From positions 18,581,843 through 18,645,842 of the forward strand of contig JAVDOI010000009.1 in NCBI GenBank assembly GCA_032191485.1: a stretch of DNA of 64,000 bases. The letters run 5' to 3'. Under the pieces are notes generated by a model. The model did no database searches, had not been told where the DNA came from, and worked only from the letters and a program-made list of their open reading frames with translations. Position numbers and translations under genes: made by a program. Of the stretch, positions 24,527-34,322 are shown in pieces; the first letter of the stretch is position 1; every line of letters starts with the position of its first letter. This stretch comes from Leptoclinus maculatus (taxonomy: Eukaryota > Chordata > Actinopteri > Perciformes > Stichaeidae).

Positions 24527-26695
24527 TTATTTCTTCCGCTCTAGGTAGTTGGAGGGGACCCAGCCCTTGCGGGGAAGCAGGCTGTCCTGCACCTGGCAGT
24601 ACCACCATCCATTGGGGTTTCTTTCCAACACCTCCAGGCAGGTGCCCTCAGTGAAACCCATTGTTTCCTCATCGCCACGGTAGTCAGCGATGGACACGTA
24701 CACATCCCTGCCAAGGTTATTGTGGATCAGTTGGCTCTTGTCTATGGGCTTGGGTCGAACTGTGGACACAGGGATGCCGTTGCGTTGGCTAACTCTGCTC
24801 AGGGCGTCCTGGACATTGCTTGTGCTGAATGCGCTCCCCGAGGACCCCAGGCCGGAGCGCTCGGCAGGCCTCGTCTGAGTTTCCACGACTACGTGTGGAC
24901 GCACGGTGCTGAAGGAGGCATTTCGGCGGACACCAAGAGTGGCAGAACCGGAGCCATAGTGATCACTTCTGCCAAGAGAGTCATTCCGCCTTAGAGACCC
25001 TGTCATGTAGTGTCCATCCTTGGCTGGCTGTGTTGTGGTCACAAACACAGACTGAGGCCTCACTGCCACCTGGCGTACCCCGTTCCTCATCCGTACACCT
25101 CCATTAACTATCCCGGACGGCTTCGAGAAGCCACCAGGAGGCTTAGAAGGAATTGGCGGAGTATTCCTTCTCAAGCCTTGATGCTGCTGGCTCAGACCCT
25201 GAATATTGATGTTATTGAGGGCCAAAACGTGCTGCTCGTTTTTCTCCAGGCTGTTGGACTTACTCGCACCACTCCCATGTCTATCTAGGTCCAACCCACC
25301 TGCATCCCCCACTTGTCTGACAGGTTCGAGGTAGTACGAAGGAGCCCAGCCCTCCTCGGATCCCCAATGAATGTACCACCAACCGCTCTCCTGCTTCTCC
25401 AGAACCTCAACCTCTACCCCGGCTGGAAAGCTGATCTCAGAATCCTGGACCTTCTTATAGGCATCCAGGGAACGATAGAGATTGGGACCTTCCACGTCTG
25501 AGTCACCACGGCTCCCTTTGGAGTAGACAGAAGAGAGATCTGAGGTGCTGCGTGAACACATCGAGTCCTCTGATGAGATGACAGAGGCTGTTTCAGACTC
25601 GTCCCCACGAGTAGGTTTGAGGCTATGAGGCCGAAACTGACTTGTGGGCCTCAGCTGCCGTCTCAAAGAGCTGATGTCCATCCTCTCCGGACTCTGGGGC
25701 TCTGATTTGGTCAGGAGTGGTTTAGGTCTGACAGAAGGCTTGGGCCTGGTGGAGGGGCTTTGACCTATTCTCTGCTCCACATCCCGGCTGAAGGCAGAGC
25801 CTTTCTTGGGGCCTCTACTCAATTCATCTGATGAAGAGCCGGGGCTGTTGTCCTGCAACCTAAAGCTGATATCTATGTGTCTGCCCAGAGTCTGGCTTCT
25901 CCGGTTCATCTCTGGCGTCATGGTCTTCATGGGTCTACCAGCTAAAGGTGAGGATCCGGATGGTTTGCGTGGAACTGTGGAGGAATGGTAGCTCCTTGGA
26001 GAATTTGGCTCACTGGAACCTTTGACTGAAGTTCTTTCAACACCACTGCTTGGCCTGAAGCCGTCGTTCTCATAGATGCACTCCTCTTTTGCAACCTCCT
26101 CTGCTGACCTGTAGGAAGCTCTTCGATGAGTGAACACAGGGGACGCCTTGCAGACAGGAGGAGAGGCCTTGCAGACAGGAGGAGAGGTCTTGCAGACAGA
26201 AGGAGAGGTCTTGCAGACAGGAGGAGAGGCCTTGCAGACAGGAGGAGAGGTCTTGCAGACAGAAGGAGAGGTTTTGCAGACAGGAGGAGAGGCCTTGCAG
26301 GAAGGAGGAGAGGCCTTGCAGGAAGGAGGGGAGCTGCGGTACTTGTCGCTGGCCACGCTGCTGATCTTTACATCCAGGGCACGCTCATCCTTTAGAGAAT
26401 CTGTGTCCGATTCACCTTCGCATCCAATTGCAGGAACATCATATTCAGGTTCCTCATACACAGGCCTGCTCGGCGGCTCTGAGACTTTAGAGGCAGAGTT
26501 AGTGGGAGGAGGAGCGTCCTCAGACTCTTGTTTTTTGACAGGAGGAGCTGGGGGTGGGACTTTGGGCCGGGTCAGGGTGCTGGTCCGACGGCTGAGATTG
26601 GGCTTCTTGCGCTTGTCAATGTAGGAGCAGGGGGCCCAGCCCTCCTTCTCTCCAATCTGCACATACCACCAGCCTCCAGGGTTCTTCTCTATCAC
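24527..26695 (-). CDS. sh3pxd2a: SH3PXD2A (TKS5) terminal exon: end of SH3-3, SH3-4, SH3-5
   Basis: Scaffold protein of podosomes and invadopodia. The exon starts on a whole codon (GTG) after acceptor ttttgtag and runs 722 codons to TAA at 24527-24529. In exon residue numbers, 1-31 complete SH3-3 (NPGGWWYVQIGEKEGWAP, then CSYIDKRKK). SH3-4 spans about 405-457 (VQDSEISFPAGVEVEVLEKQ, ESGWWYIHWGSEEGWAPSYY). SH3-5 spans about 663-722 (DVYVSIADYRGDEETMGF, NPNGWWYCQV, GWVPSNYLERKK at the end). Two tyrosines, EPEYDVPA (Tyr85) and CIYENDGF (Tyr208), correspond to the Src sites Y557 and Y619 of mammalian TKS5, which recruit NCK. Between them lies a 63-residue tandem repeat. PxxP-rich linkers and MDISSLRRQLRPTSQFR also match TKS5. 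Five SH3 domains in total separate it from four-SH3 SH3PXD2B. Teleosts often keep two copies (aa/ab); I cannot tell which this is. Confidence 0.97.
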   Translation of the reverse strand: MIEKNPGGWWYVQIGEKEGWAPCSYIDKRKKPNLSRRTSTLTRPKVPPPAPPVKKQESEDAPPPTNSASKVSEPPSRPVYEEPEYDVPAIGCEGESDTDSLKDERALDVKISSVASDKYRSSPPSCKASPPSCKASPPVCKTSPSVCKTSPPVCKASPPVCKTSPSVCKTSPPVCKASPPVCKASPVFTHRRASYRSAEEVAKEECIYENDGFRPSSGVERTSVKGSSEPNSPRSYHSSTVPRKPSGSSPLAGRPMKTMTPEMNRRSQTLGRHIDISFRLQDNSPGSSSDELSRGPKKGSAFSRDVEQRIGQSPSTRPKPSVRPKPLLTKSEPQSPERMDISSLRRQLRPTSQFRPHSLKPTRGDESETASVISSEDSMCSRSTSDLSSVYSKGSRGDSDVEGPNLYRSLDAYKKVQDSEISFPAGVEVEVLEKQESGWWYIHWGSEEGWAPSYYLEPVRQVGDAGGLDLDRHGSGASKSNSLEKNEQHVLALNNINIQGLSQQHQGLRRNTPPIPSKPPGGFSKPSGIVNGGVRMRNGVRQVAVRPQSVFVTTTQPAKDGHYMTGSLRRNDSLGRSDHYGSGSATLGVRRNASFSTVRPHVVVETQTRPAERSGLGSSGSAFSTSNVQDALSRVSQRNGIPVSTVRPKPIDKSQLIHNNLGRDVYVSIADYRGDEETMGFTEGTCLEVLERNPNGWWYCQVQDSLLPRKGWVPSNYLERKK
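26141..26329 (-). repeat. sh3pxd2a: 21-bp coding minisatellite, nine units, in SH3PXD2A
   Basis: Nine uninterrupted 7-residue units of the form P-[PS]-[VS]-C-K-[AT]-S occupy exon residues 123-185. Units 3-5 and 6-8 are the same 21-residue triplet, so a higher-order duplication built the array. Every unit keeps a Cys and a Ser followed by Pro. The human linker at this place has no such array. On the opposite strand the same DNA reads as an open frame, which is a by-product of the repeat. Confidence 0.95.
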
Positions 26696-27083
26696 CTACA
26701 AAACAAGACATATGGAAGATAGAAGCTATCTAAAAAAGTGTTTTTCTTTCTTTAGGATTTGTCACACATGCTGAACACTGGAATGGTTTAGGGTTAGATG
26801 ATCAGAGGATCCAGGACATGCTGTTATTACACCTGCTATTACAGTCGTCTTGTGCAGACATTGTCTAGAATTGCCAGCTCAACATGTTGTTATCTTCATC
26901 TCTCTACCTGAGTCTACGCAAAGGGAATTCTGTCAACATCATCACGTTTAAACACAAATCTCAAGGTTGCATCGCTAATGCCTTAGCTTTACTGTCTATC
27001 TGGGGAGCACTGAGTTAACATACATAATTAATGAGGCCTGACTGTTTAATCTCAGTGACAACAATGTAGATCTGGCCTCTTAC

Positions 27084-27203
27084 ATCAGCCTTTTGTCCTC
27101 CACGGAAACTGATGCCATCAGAGATGGATGACTGGAAATCTGCTATGGTGTAATACTCTGCTTCCACAGCAGGGGGCTCTGGAGGCTTGGGTAACTGGAA
27201 TCC
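27084..27203 (-). CDS. sh3pxd2a: SH3PXD2A exon: first half of SH3-3
   Basis: The 120-bp exon starts on a whole codon after acceptor gctgtacag and ends on a whole codon (GAT) before donor gtaaga. It encodes 40 residues: GFQLPKPPEPPAVEAE followed by YYTIADFQSSISDGISFRGG and QKAD. This is the start of SH3-3, with the ALYDF-like strand YYTIADF, and it joins the next exon as KAD-VIEKNPGGWW. The GFQLPKPPEPP linker and ISDGISFRGGQK motif are characteristic of TKS5. Confidence 0.97.
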
Positions 27204-27623
27204 CTGTACAGCAAAGAAGAAGAGATGTGAGCAGCTGACATCATATCTAGCCATCATTATAACATATCTGACACCCTCTATCATTTTTGGGATGTTTTAT
27301 GGCTGCATATGATAATAACATACACATATAATAGTATGTGTAGTATTTAAGTGTGGGCAGTGGTTGATTCAGATGATCAAAGACAGAAATGATGTTAGGT
27401 TGTTACTGTGCTTTAATGGTTGCTATGCCAACTCTCATAGCTAATCTGTGTTTATACTGCACTTAAAAAACATTTCAGCTAGAGCCTATGATTGTAAATG
27501 TGCTAGGGCATTGTTCACTGTGGGTAGTTCTGTGATGCTGACATGTTTCTGTGGAACATACAGTCACATTAAACAAAGCCCTCTTGGCTATTGTTAGAAA
27601 GCAGTAGCTTGTGAGTGTCTTAC

Positions 27624-27673
27624 CAAGTTGGTTTCTCTTCGTGGAGGGGGTTTTTGTCTCAGATTTGGAGACC
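27624..27673 (-). CDS. sh3pxd2a: SH3PXD2A short exon, Pro-rich linker
   Basis: The 50-bp exon lies between acceptor gttgatcag and donor gtaaga. Two leading bases complete a glycine codon, then SPNLRQKPPPRRETNL. It matches the SPNLR-x-(K/R)PPPRRE segment of mammalian TKS5, a basic proline-rich SH3-binding-type stretch between SH3-2 and SH3-3. Both junction phases agree with the neighbouring exons. Confidence 0.93.
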
Positions 27674-28445
27674 CTGATCAACAAAGAAGCATGTCATTAA
27701 AACGTATTTGCAAAGAACTCAACCCACATCCAACAGTCAAGAACTATATAGTTGTAGTTGTGCCTCATTCCTGTTTGCCCTAAGTGGATCAGAATCAGAC
27801 GTCTTACTCATGCTACTCAGAGGCCAGGGGTTACGTAAGTAACCTAAAGTTCTCTTTCATAGCACTCGTTTCGATGTCTCACTATAGGATTGCCAGAAAA
27901 GATTATCTCAATGACCTCCAGCCCACCTCACACAGCAGTATATGGATGAAGCATGTAGTGCTGGTAGTATTATCGGTTAGTGCACTCAAAGAATGGTAGG
28001 CCGCTCCACGGCAGCAGGAAACTCTTTTATACAGCTTTGGTTACATACCTAGTTTTATGAACCTTCATTTAATTCTGGTTGTGAGTCAGTCTGGTAGGTT
28101 GCTAAATAACATCTGGATTTCCTTGATGGAGGCCAGCTACACAGACATGGCTTTATAATCATTAATGTACTGTAGTTCCTTTAAGTTAAGTCTAGGGTGA
28201 AAAAGGTTATCACTGTGCATTTTAGAAAAGGCATATATTTGGCACAAAATAGCTTTTTGTTAGCTCAAATGAAATCATAATTTCTCTACGAGATATCATT
28301 CATGTACTTGGAAAACACATGCTCAAGATGCCACAAGAAACTATGTGACTGAAATGGACACCCACACCCAAAATCCCATGTTAAATAGCCTCACAGATTA
28401 GTGTGACAAAGCATTAGATTACACCACCATCACCATGTAGCTTAC

Positions 28446-28460
28446 CTATAGCATCAAAGC
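28446..28460 (-). CDS. sh3pxd2a: Candidate 15-nt microexon of SH3PXD2A
   Basis: On the minus strand, a polypyrimidine acceptor (cattttccttttgtgtag) is followed by gctttgatgctatag and an ideal donor gtaagc. The upstream exon ends with one base of a codon and the downstream exon begins with two. Insertion of these 15 nt keeps the frame and adds five residues (GFDAI) before the SPNLR exon, while skipping it also keeps the frame. It would therefore be a frame-neutral cassette in the linker between SH3-2 and SH3-3. The call rests on splice signals and phase only; I do not recall it in mammalian TKS5. Confidence 0.55.
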   Translation of the reverse strand, partial: ALML

Positions 28461-28577
28461 CTACACAAAAGGAAAATGACAAGTCTTAATGTCTCATACA
28501 AAGACTACAAATGCTCCTCTCCATAGCTGCTATGCATTTACTGCTCAATTGTCTCCTAACACACCACAAACACTCAC

Positions 28578-28981
28578 CAATTTCCACTCTATGTGGAGCC
28601 ACTCTGGCTACAGCTGGGGACCCTGGCTCGCCCCTCCCTTTACTCTCATTTAGGGCAGCACACGCTGCTATTCCCAGACACGGGCTGTTGGTGTCACGGC
28701 CCGCGCTCAGCCTCCTGCCCGTCTCGGCATTGATCTCAGAGTTGTAGGGCATGGGCAGGCTGATCTCGCTCTTGGAGAAGTGGCGCTCCGGCGTGGTGCT
28801 GCCCTCTGTGTCCACCTGGATGTCCTTCTCACTGACCGACTTCTTTTGCAACAGGTTGCTGATCTCCATGATGTTACCGATGATCTCCACGGGGCCTGTC
28901 AGGGTCTTCTTGCGGGGGGAGAAGTCTTCTTTCACCTTTTTCAAGTAGGAGGCAGGGGCCCAGCCCTCTTTCCCTAAGTAT
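28578..28981 (-). CDS. sh3pxd2a: SH3PXD2A exon: end of SH3-2 and following linker
   Basis: The 404-bp exon lies between acceptor tttacccacag and donor gtgagtg. The first base completes the Arg codon of WWYIR; the frame continues YLGKEGWAPASYLKKVKEDF, finishing SH3-2, then EIIGNIMEISNLLQKK, a strongly conserved TKS5 linker segment. It ends SPAVARVAPHRVEI plus one base. The linker is Ser-rich with several SP sites and polar, and likely disordered. Phase on both sides matches the neighbouring exons. Confidence 0.96.
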
Positions 28982-30179
28982 CTGTGGGTAAACACAGACA
29001 GACTGGTGTTTTGATAGTACATCATTGTTATATCATTCAAAGGGGCATTACTCCAATTTCACACATTAACGTCACTTTATGGAGTCATGGAGTTTGAAAG
29101 GTGTGGACGTTCACCGGGCAAAGTTTTGGGAGCTTGACCCATAGGGATAGTAATGCCTAGATATCTTATTATGACATCTCCTTTTATGATCTGCCTTTTG
29201 TAAGGTGCAATACTAAATTACCAGAATGCATTGATATCAGTTTGACCATAAATCATACCTAAAAGGAATACATTCTCTGGCACATTCCCTGGCATGTCAC
29301 TATGTAATAAAATTCACCAAATCAGATCCTGTGTGTTGAAAGACCATTTTAATTGTAGTGACGTAGAGGTAGCCAAAAGCAAGTAAACAGACTCAGTAAT
29401 CAATGCAAAGAGGCACTGCTTCCCCACATTCATTGTGAAGCTAAATGAGTCATTTCAGAGTGCTTTTTTAAACAATAAGGAATGTTTCCAAATGCAACTC
29501 TGTGAGTCATTTGCCTCTAGGTGGGCCGTTCTCTGCTCTGAACAGATGTGATCATTTCTGCTTCCTTGTTGCAGGGACTCCAGCTGCGACCACAAGGTGT
29601 CCCCAGAAGAGAAGAAAAAGCCCCATGTTTAGACAGCCCTGGAGAAAGACGGCCCACTGAGAGCGGCGCGGCTCTGGCGTACAGCTGGAGCATCACGTCC
29701 TGTCGGAAAACGTGCTCTGAAATGACTCGCTGGGCAGAGGAGCGTCACGTCAAGTCAATTTTATTTCTACAGCCATGAATGTCACAGATCACTCATTTTC
29801 CTACACGGGGAGACACGTCACCCTCCATTCAGAGGAGGACAAACTAGCCCAACAAGCTGACACACATATTAGCCATATGCACAAGCACCGTCAGCGGTGC
29901 TCTGTGTACGTTCCTGTGTGCGTGAGCATGTGAGCATGTGTATGTCACATGCCGCGAGGCAGCATGTGACAGTAATCAGGGGATACTGAGAAAGTACACA
30001 CTGCGTGGGTAAACAGCACACACGTGTGCAAACAGGCAGACACATGCACATTAGAATGCAGGACACCACATATGCAGCAGCGTCGTATGTGGCATCATCA
30101 CCAACGACGGGACAAACAGCAGATCCCATTTCTCTCATTTAGCTGCGGTGTGTGTGGACGAGCTGAGCGCTTCACTCAC
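28982..30179 (-). other. sh3pxd2a: SH3PXD2A intron inside SH3-2
   Basis: It splits SH3-2 just after the WW motif. The intron holds ordinary AT-rich sequence in the low-coordinate part and GC-richer, GTG/CAC-rich sequence at 29870-30150. No other structure was seen. Confidence 0.8.
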
Positions 30180-30297
30180 CTGATGTACCACCAGCCCTCC
30201 AAGTTCTTCTGGATGACCTCCACGGTGACCCCTTTCTCAAAGCTCACTTCATCCTTCCCTTGACTGGTGTGCGGCTGTATGGTCGTGTATTTCTCCT
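30180..30297 (-). CDS. sh3pxd2a: SH3PXD2A exon: first part of SH3-2
   Basis: The 118-bp exon lies between acceptor gtccttcctccag and donor gtgagtg. Two leading bases complete a Glu codon, then EKYTTIQPHTSQGKDEVSFE, KGVTVEVIQKNLEGWWYI and two bases of the following Arg codon. It contains the first strands, RT-loop acidic residues and the WW of SH3-2. Together with 28578-28981 it makes a complete SH3 domain, and it matches the EEEKY...TSQ segment of TKS5. Confidence 0.96.
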
Positions 30298-31498
30298 CTG
30301 GAGGAAGGACAGAGAGAGAGTAGCAGAGTGAGTGACCTGTGGTCATTAAACACTCTTACACTGAGGGGTTAGACCACTGTATAGTTTACATCTTTCCAGA
30401 GGCCTTAGGAGGGGGAAACATGGCGAGTGTGACCTACTTAAAGTGCTCCGACTATTTCCATACCCACACAAACACATTAAAAACAACCGGCTCCCTCTAC
30501 AGGCCGAACCTCTCCCCCATCGCTGCTTGTTTGTTATCCACGTGAGGCCTCATTCGAGCTATTTGGACCCTGATCCAGTGTTCATGTCTCTCCAGAGGGA
30601 GATTCCTGTTCGAGCAGCCGGCCTACATCAGGGCCTCCCTCGAGGAGATAAGATATTTGGACAAAGATCTCTCTTCTCAGATCCCTATCTGTCCGCTGCT
30701 CCTCTCTCACGCTCTGCTAGTTCTTCCAAGAACCTTAAGGGAAGGATATTCTACAATGGGCCTAGTGGGGTGCAGTAGAAGGTTAGGGGATTCATAGACA
30801 CCAAAGCAAAAAGATGAGAGCAGAGCAGGAGACCAAAGGTTGGCAGATAGATTACACCAAGCTTCCCAAGCACATTAGCTTATTTCAGTGGCTGATGAAC
30901 TGGTATGTTATGAAGAGGAAGAAAAATCATCTACATATGTGATCTGATGACTTAAAGGTCCAGTGTGTAGCATTTTAGGGGATCTTTCAGCAGCACTGGA
31001 ATATAATATCCACAGCTTTGTTTTTATCAGTGTAAAGATGAAACTAAGAATCGTTGTGTTTCCGGTAGCTTAGAATGAGCCCTTCATCTCTACATAGGGA
31101 GCAGAAGTCCTCCATGTTGCACCGCCACGTTTCCACAGTAGCCCAGAAGGGACAAACCAAACACTGGCTCTGGAGAGAGACTTTTATGTTTTCACATTAC
31201 CTGAAAGCTGTGAAACTCAGCTCTGGAAAAAAACCCGTCTGAAATCGATGATGGAAGTAGCTAACGGATGAGACGTCTCGCTTCTTTCTCTTCTCGCCTG
31301 CACATGCTCAGTACTGATCAGGCAGGTGCGAGCAGAGAGTGTACTGTTAGCCAAAGCTAGCAAAATGTCAGCAATTTGGCAATATTTTAAAGTCAAAACT
31401 GTAAAACTAGATTTAAAAAATTAAGAAAGTCCTATTTATTCTCCCTATGTATTTGATCATGTTTAACCTGAGCCAGGACTTACAACAATGACCTAAAT

Positions 31499-32080
31499 CA
31501 GTGATTTGCAACTGGAGGACCCGTTTTCAGTGGGTCGCGGGCCTTTGCCTGACAAAAAATAAATAAATAAATAATGTTGTGATTTTATTTTGAAGGGCAT
31601 TTTTTATGCAGCGGAATTATTCCAGCATTTACGGCACTTGTTCAGCGGTGCAGGAAAAACACCGACCAATGCGTTGTGAAACACATCACGTGATGCAGCT
31701 CAGCCAATCAAATATGGGCATTCTGACAAGTTTCCTGACTTGAGTGAGATGTACACACACTGTGACACACAGGGGAGAGACGAGGAAACAGATAGCAGAG
31801 CAGGACTATTGTAGTGAGAGTTGTGACAGTGAAATCACAGGACGATCTCCAAAAGAGAAAAATAGCCAGAGAGACCAGAGTCATTTAGACTCTGACTAGA
31901 CAGATTCATATAGGTGAATTCTTCCCACACTAATTTCTCTTTGTAGAAGATAAGAAAAATATAATATTGTGGCTTTTTCACTTCACCCTAAATTAACTGA
32001 ATTGAAAGCTGCAGGGCAATTCAGTGGAAATCATTTTTCTAAAATGAATTCTGTTACGTAATTTATTTTTTAATCCAGCC

Positions 32081-32137
<57 letters not shown>

Positions 32138-32261
32138 TGCTGGGCAAGTTAACGCGTTATTATCGCGTTAATGCATATATATATATATATATAATTTGGG
32201 TCGCGGCTTGTCATTAAGGGGTGATAGTGGGTCCCGCAGCCAGACCAGTTGAGAACCACTG
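31499..32261. mobile_element. Non-autonomous hAT element, copy 2
   Basis: The left end is cagtgatttgcaactgg and the right end is ccagttgagaaccactg. Flanking 8-bp duplications acctaaat (31491-31498) and atctaaat (32262-32269) match at 7 of 8 positions. The sequence is nearly identical to copy 1 outside the internal insertion, apart from a deleted stretch in the left subterminal region and small changes. Its TA tract (32083-32192) contains a 41-bp foreign piece at 32135-32175. Confidence 0.9.
32135..32175. repeat. Fragment of another repeat inside the TA tract of hAT copy 2
   Basis: The string tagtgctgggcaagttaa followed by an inverted repeat (ttaacgcg, 7-nt spacer, cgcgttaa) interrupts the AT run. 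It resembles the terminus of a teleost repeat that starts GTGCTGGGCAAGTTAACGCG. Only this end is present. Confidence 0.5.
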
Positions 32262-32739
32262 ATCTAAATCATACCACATCCTTCCAGGATTAGTAGTATA
32301 CAGCTGTTCAAAATAATAATAAGACATATATTCTTGTTTTTAATGCACTGGTATCAGATTGGTACTCTGTACTGGTATCAGAAAGAAAAACATTATCGTA
32401 ACGTTTCCAGCTACACCCAGACCACTAGATGCCACCAAATCCTACACACTGTCCCTTTAAGTGGCAGAACATCTGACAGGAGAAAGGGAGGAGGACATGG
32501 CTGGAGGGAGGGATCCTAACATGTACAATATAATGAGATAGCCAGGACATGTGATGGTCAGGGACAATATCTCAGAGCCGCGTATGCTTGTTCATGTGAA
32601 TGCTTGCATTCAATGGGTTCGCTACAGTCGGTCCAGACGGCAGGGATTCAAGTTCCTCGGCTGCCTGTCACCGCAGAGCAGCTGAGGTCAATAATGTGTA
32701 GCAGAGTGGAATGTCTGGCCTGAACATCAGCTCGCAAAG

Positions 32740-32741
<2 letters not shown>

Positions 32742-32784
<43 letters not shown>

Positions 32785-32786
32785 GT
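32742..32786. repeat. TG microsatellite
   Basis: A TG dinucleotide run with one interruption (gc at about 32779-32780). It is in an SH3PXD2A intron. Confidence 0.95.
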
Positions 32787-34047
32787 AGGGGTTGGGGCGA
32801 GTGCTTGCAGATGGACAGGTAATAAGAAATGGGATGGCTTACGGAGGTAAATGTGTGTATTGATGTACTACTAACAATCTCTCCGGCACTGTGTCAGCCT
32901 GGTTTATCGTGTAGTCCCCTTTGAATTCCCTGAGGACCGGAATCAAAGATGAAAGATTCAAAGAATCACTTCCATGTGTGCATGAGCTGCACACGTGCTT
33001 CTGTGTCCATCTGTGTGTGTGTGTGTGTGTGTGTGTGTTGGTGCCAGAGTCTCACTGCAGGGACAGAACAGTGAGTTGAGAGGGGCGGTCAGTGGGATTC
33101 TATCAAATGTGATTGGCGACCCGCTCTGAGAAAGCACCGACCGCTGGCCGCAGGGCAGAGGGGGGGCGTGTGAGACGCCACTCCTGTCAAGATCACAATG
33201 AGTTCACTCTGCCGTCGGTAGCCAATCAACAACCCCCCCAGAGAGGTCAAACACCCTGACATGGCTTTGTGTCAGAGTCAAATAGAGATGTGCTGTAATT
33301 CAATTGGAGACCCGAGCGCGCCCTTATTTTATTGTCAAGATCTCGGGATCACGTCCCCCCCGTCGTCTTTATGAAGCGTAACGTTAAAGTGTGTGTCAGC
33401 AAACAGGCTGCAGAGTACACGCCTGCTCTCTTCCATTAGCTGATTACATCCTGCCAGAGCATCAATCCTACGGGACCGCTCTTTGTTTTTGTCCTTTGCC
33501 AGTGCTACTAAATCAAACTGTTTCTCGAAGTGTACGCGCGGAGCTATAAAACCTCACTCACACGTTTCTTATCACTAGCTCAGCAATGCATTATCAGGCA
33601 GGGACAGTACTGTCTCCATTCACAAAGCAAACACGGGGCGAAACAGTGGGGAGGATTACAACGGGAGAAAGGTGCAGAAACGGAAATTAAGCACAAGTAA
33701 AACATTTGCTGCTGGAACTTTCAGGGAACAATACATGGAATCTGTATTTTGGTTGTCTTGACCTTCTGGCACTCTTATTGTCCTCAATAGCCATCCCAAG
33801 CCATTTGGGTTGCCAAGCACGTTAGGGTACCTGCACATAGTGCTAATTGATCTAGGGCTAATGAGAGACAGAGACAGTAGCTGGACAGCATGACGGCAGA
33901 CAGTCATAGTCAGTCAGTCAGGGAAGGTGGGGAATGAAAAAGTTGGAAACACTCGCTGCCTTGTGAGACTCTGTCCTCTGGCTTCATCAACAATGCCTAC
34001 GCTTACACACTAAATGTTCTGTTTTGTTTCCCTAATGTATTCCTACT

Positions 34048-34322
34048 AAGCTGTTTACATGGCTAATGAAAATGAATATCCCACTGATATTCCTGTTTAC
34101 ATGCAGACGAGCATACTCTGATAACATAACTGTGGTGGACAGCCTCCCTCTCCTCAAACCTGAATAATATCGGCATATCCCTCATTTCTGAATTGGAAAA
34201 TGCTCCCTTCAGAATAAGACCGAATTCACAATATCCAATATGCTGTTTACATTACTCATATCACACTAATATTTTATTATTATTCAACATATTTGGAATA
34301 TTAGTGTGCATGTAAACATAGT
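34048..34322. mobile_element. MITE-like element with TGTTTACATG ends
   Basis: The left side is ctgtttacatggctaatgaa and the right side is tagtgtgcatgtaaacatag. The terminal tgtttacatg and catgtaaaca are reverse complements. The interior is non-coding. Boundaries and any target duplication are uncertain. Confidence 0.5.

Larger units (their letters stand above)
30952..32460. mobile_element. TTAA-flanked MITE, split by a hAT insertion
   Basis: Ttaa at 30952-30955 and 32457-32460 flank inverted ends: aggtccagtgtgtag on the left, and on the right ctacacactgtccct, whose reverse complement is agggacagtgtgtag. Thirteen of 15 bases match. A TTAA duplication suggests piggyBac-type mobilisation. The body 'gaatgagcccttcatctcta...' and 'ccaaacactggctctggaga' belongs to a repeat I recognise as very common in percomorph fish. 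It is interrupted at 31491-32269 by hAT copy 2, so the original MITE is about 0.73 kb. Confidence 0.8.

Noticed and set aside
26130..26624. A 164-codon + strand open frame with repeated LQTGGE-type units
   Set aside because: It is the antisense shadow of the SH3PXD2A coding repeat and has no domain or splice context of its own.
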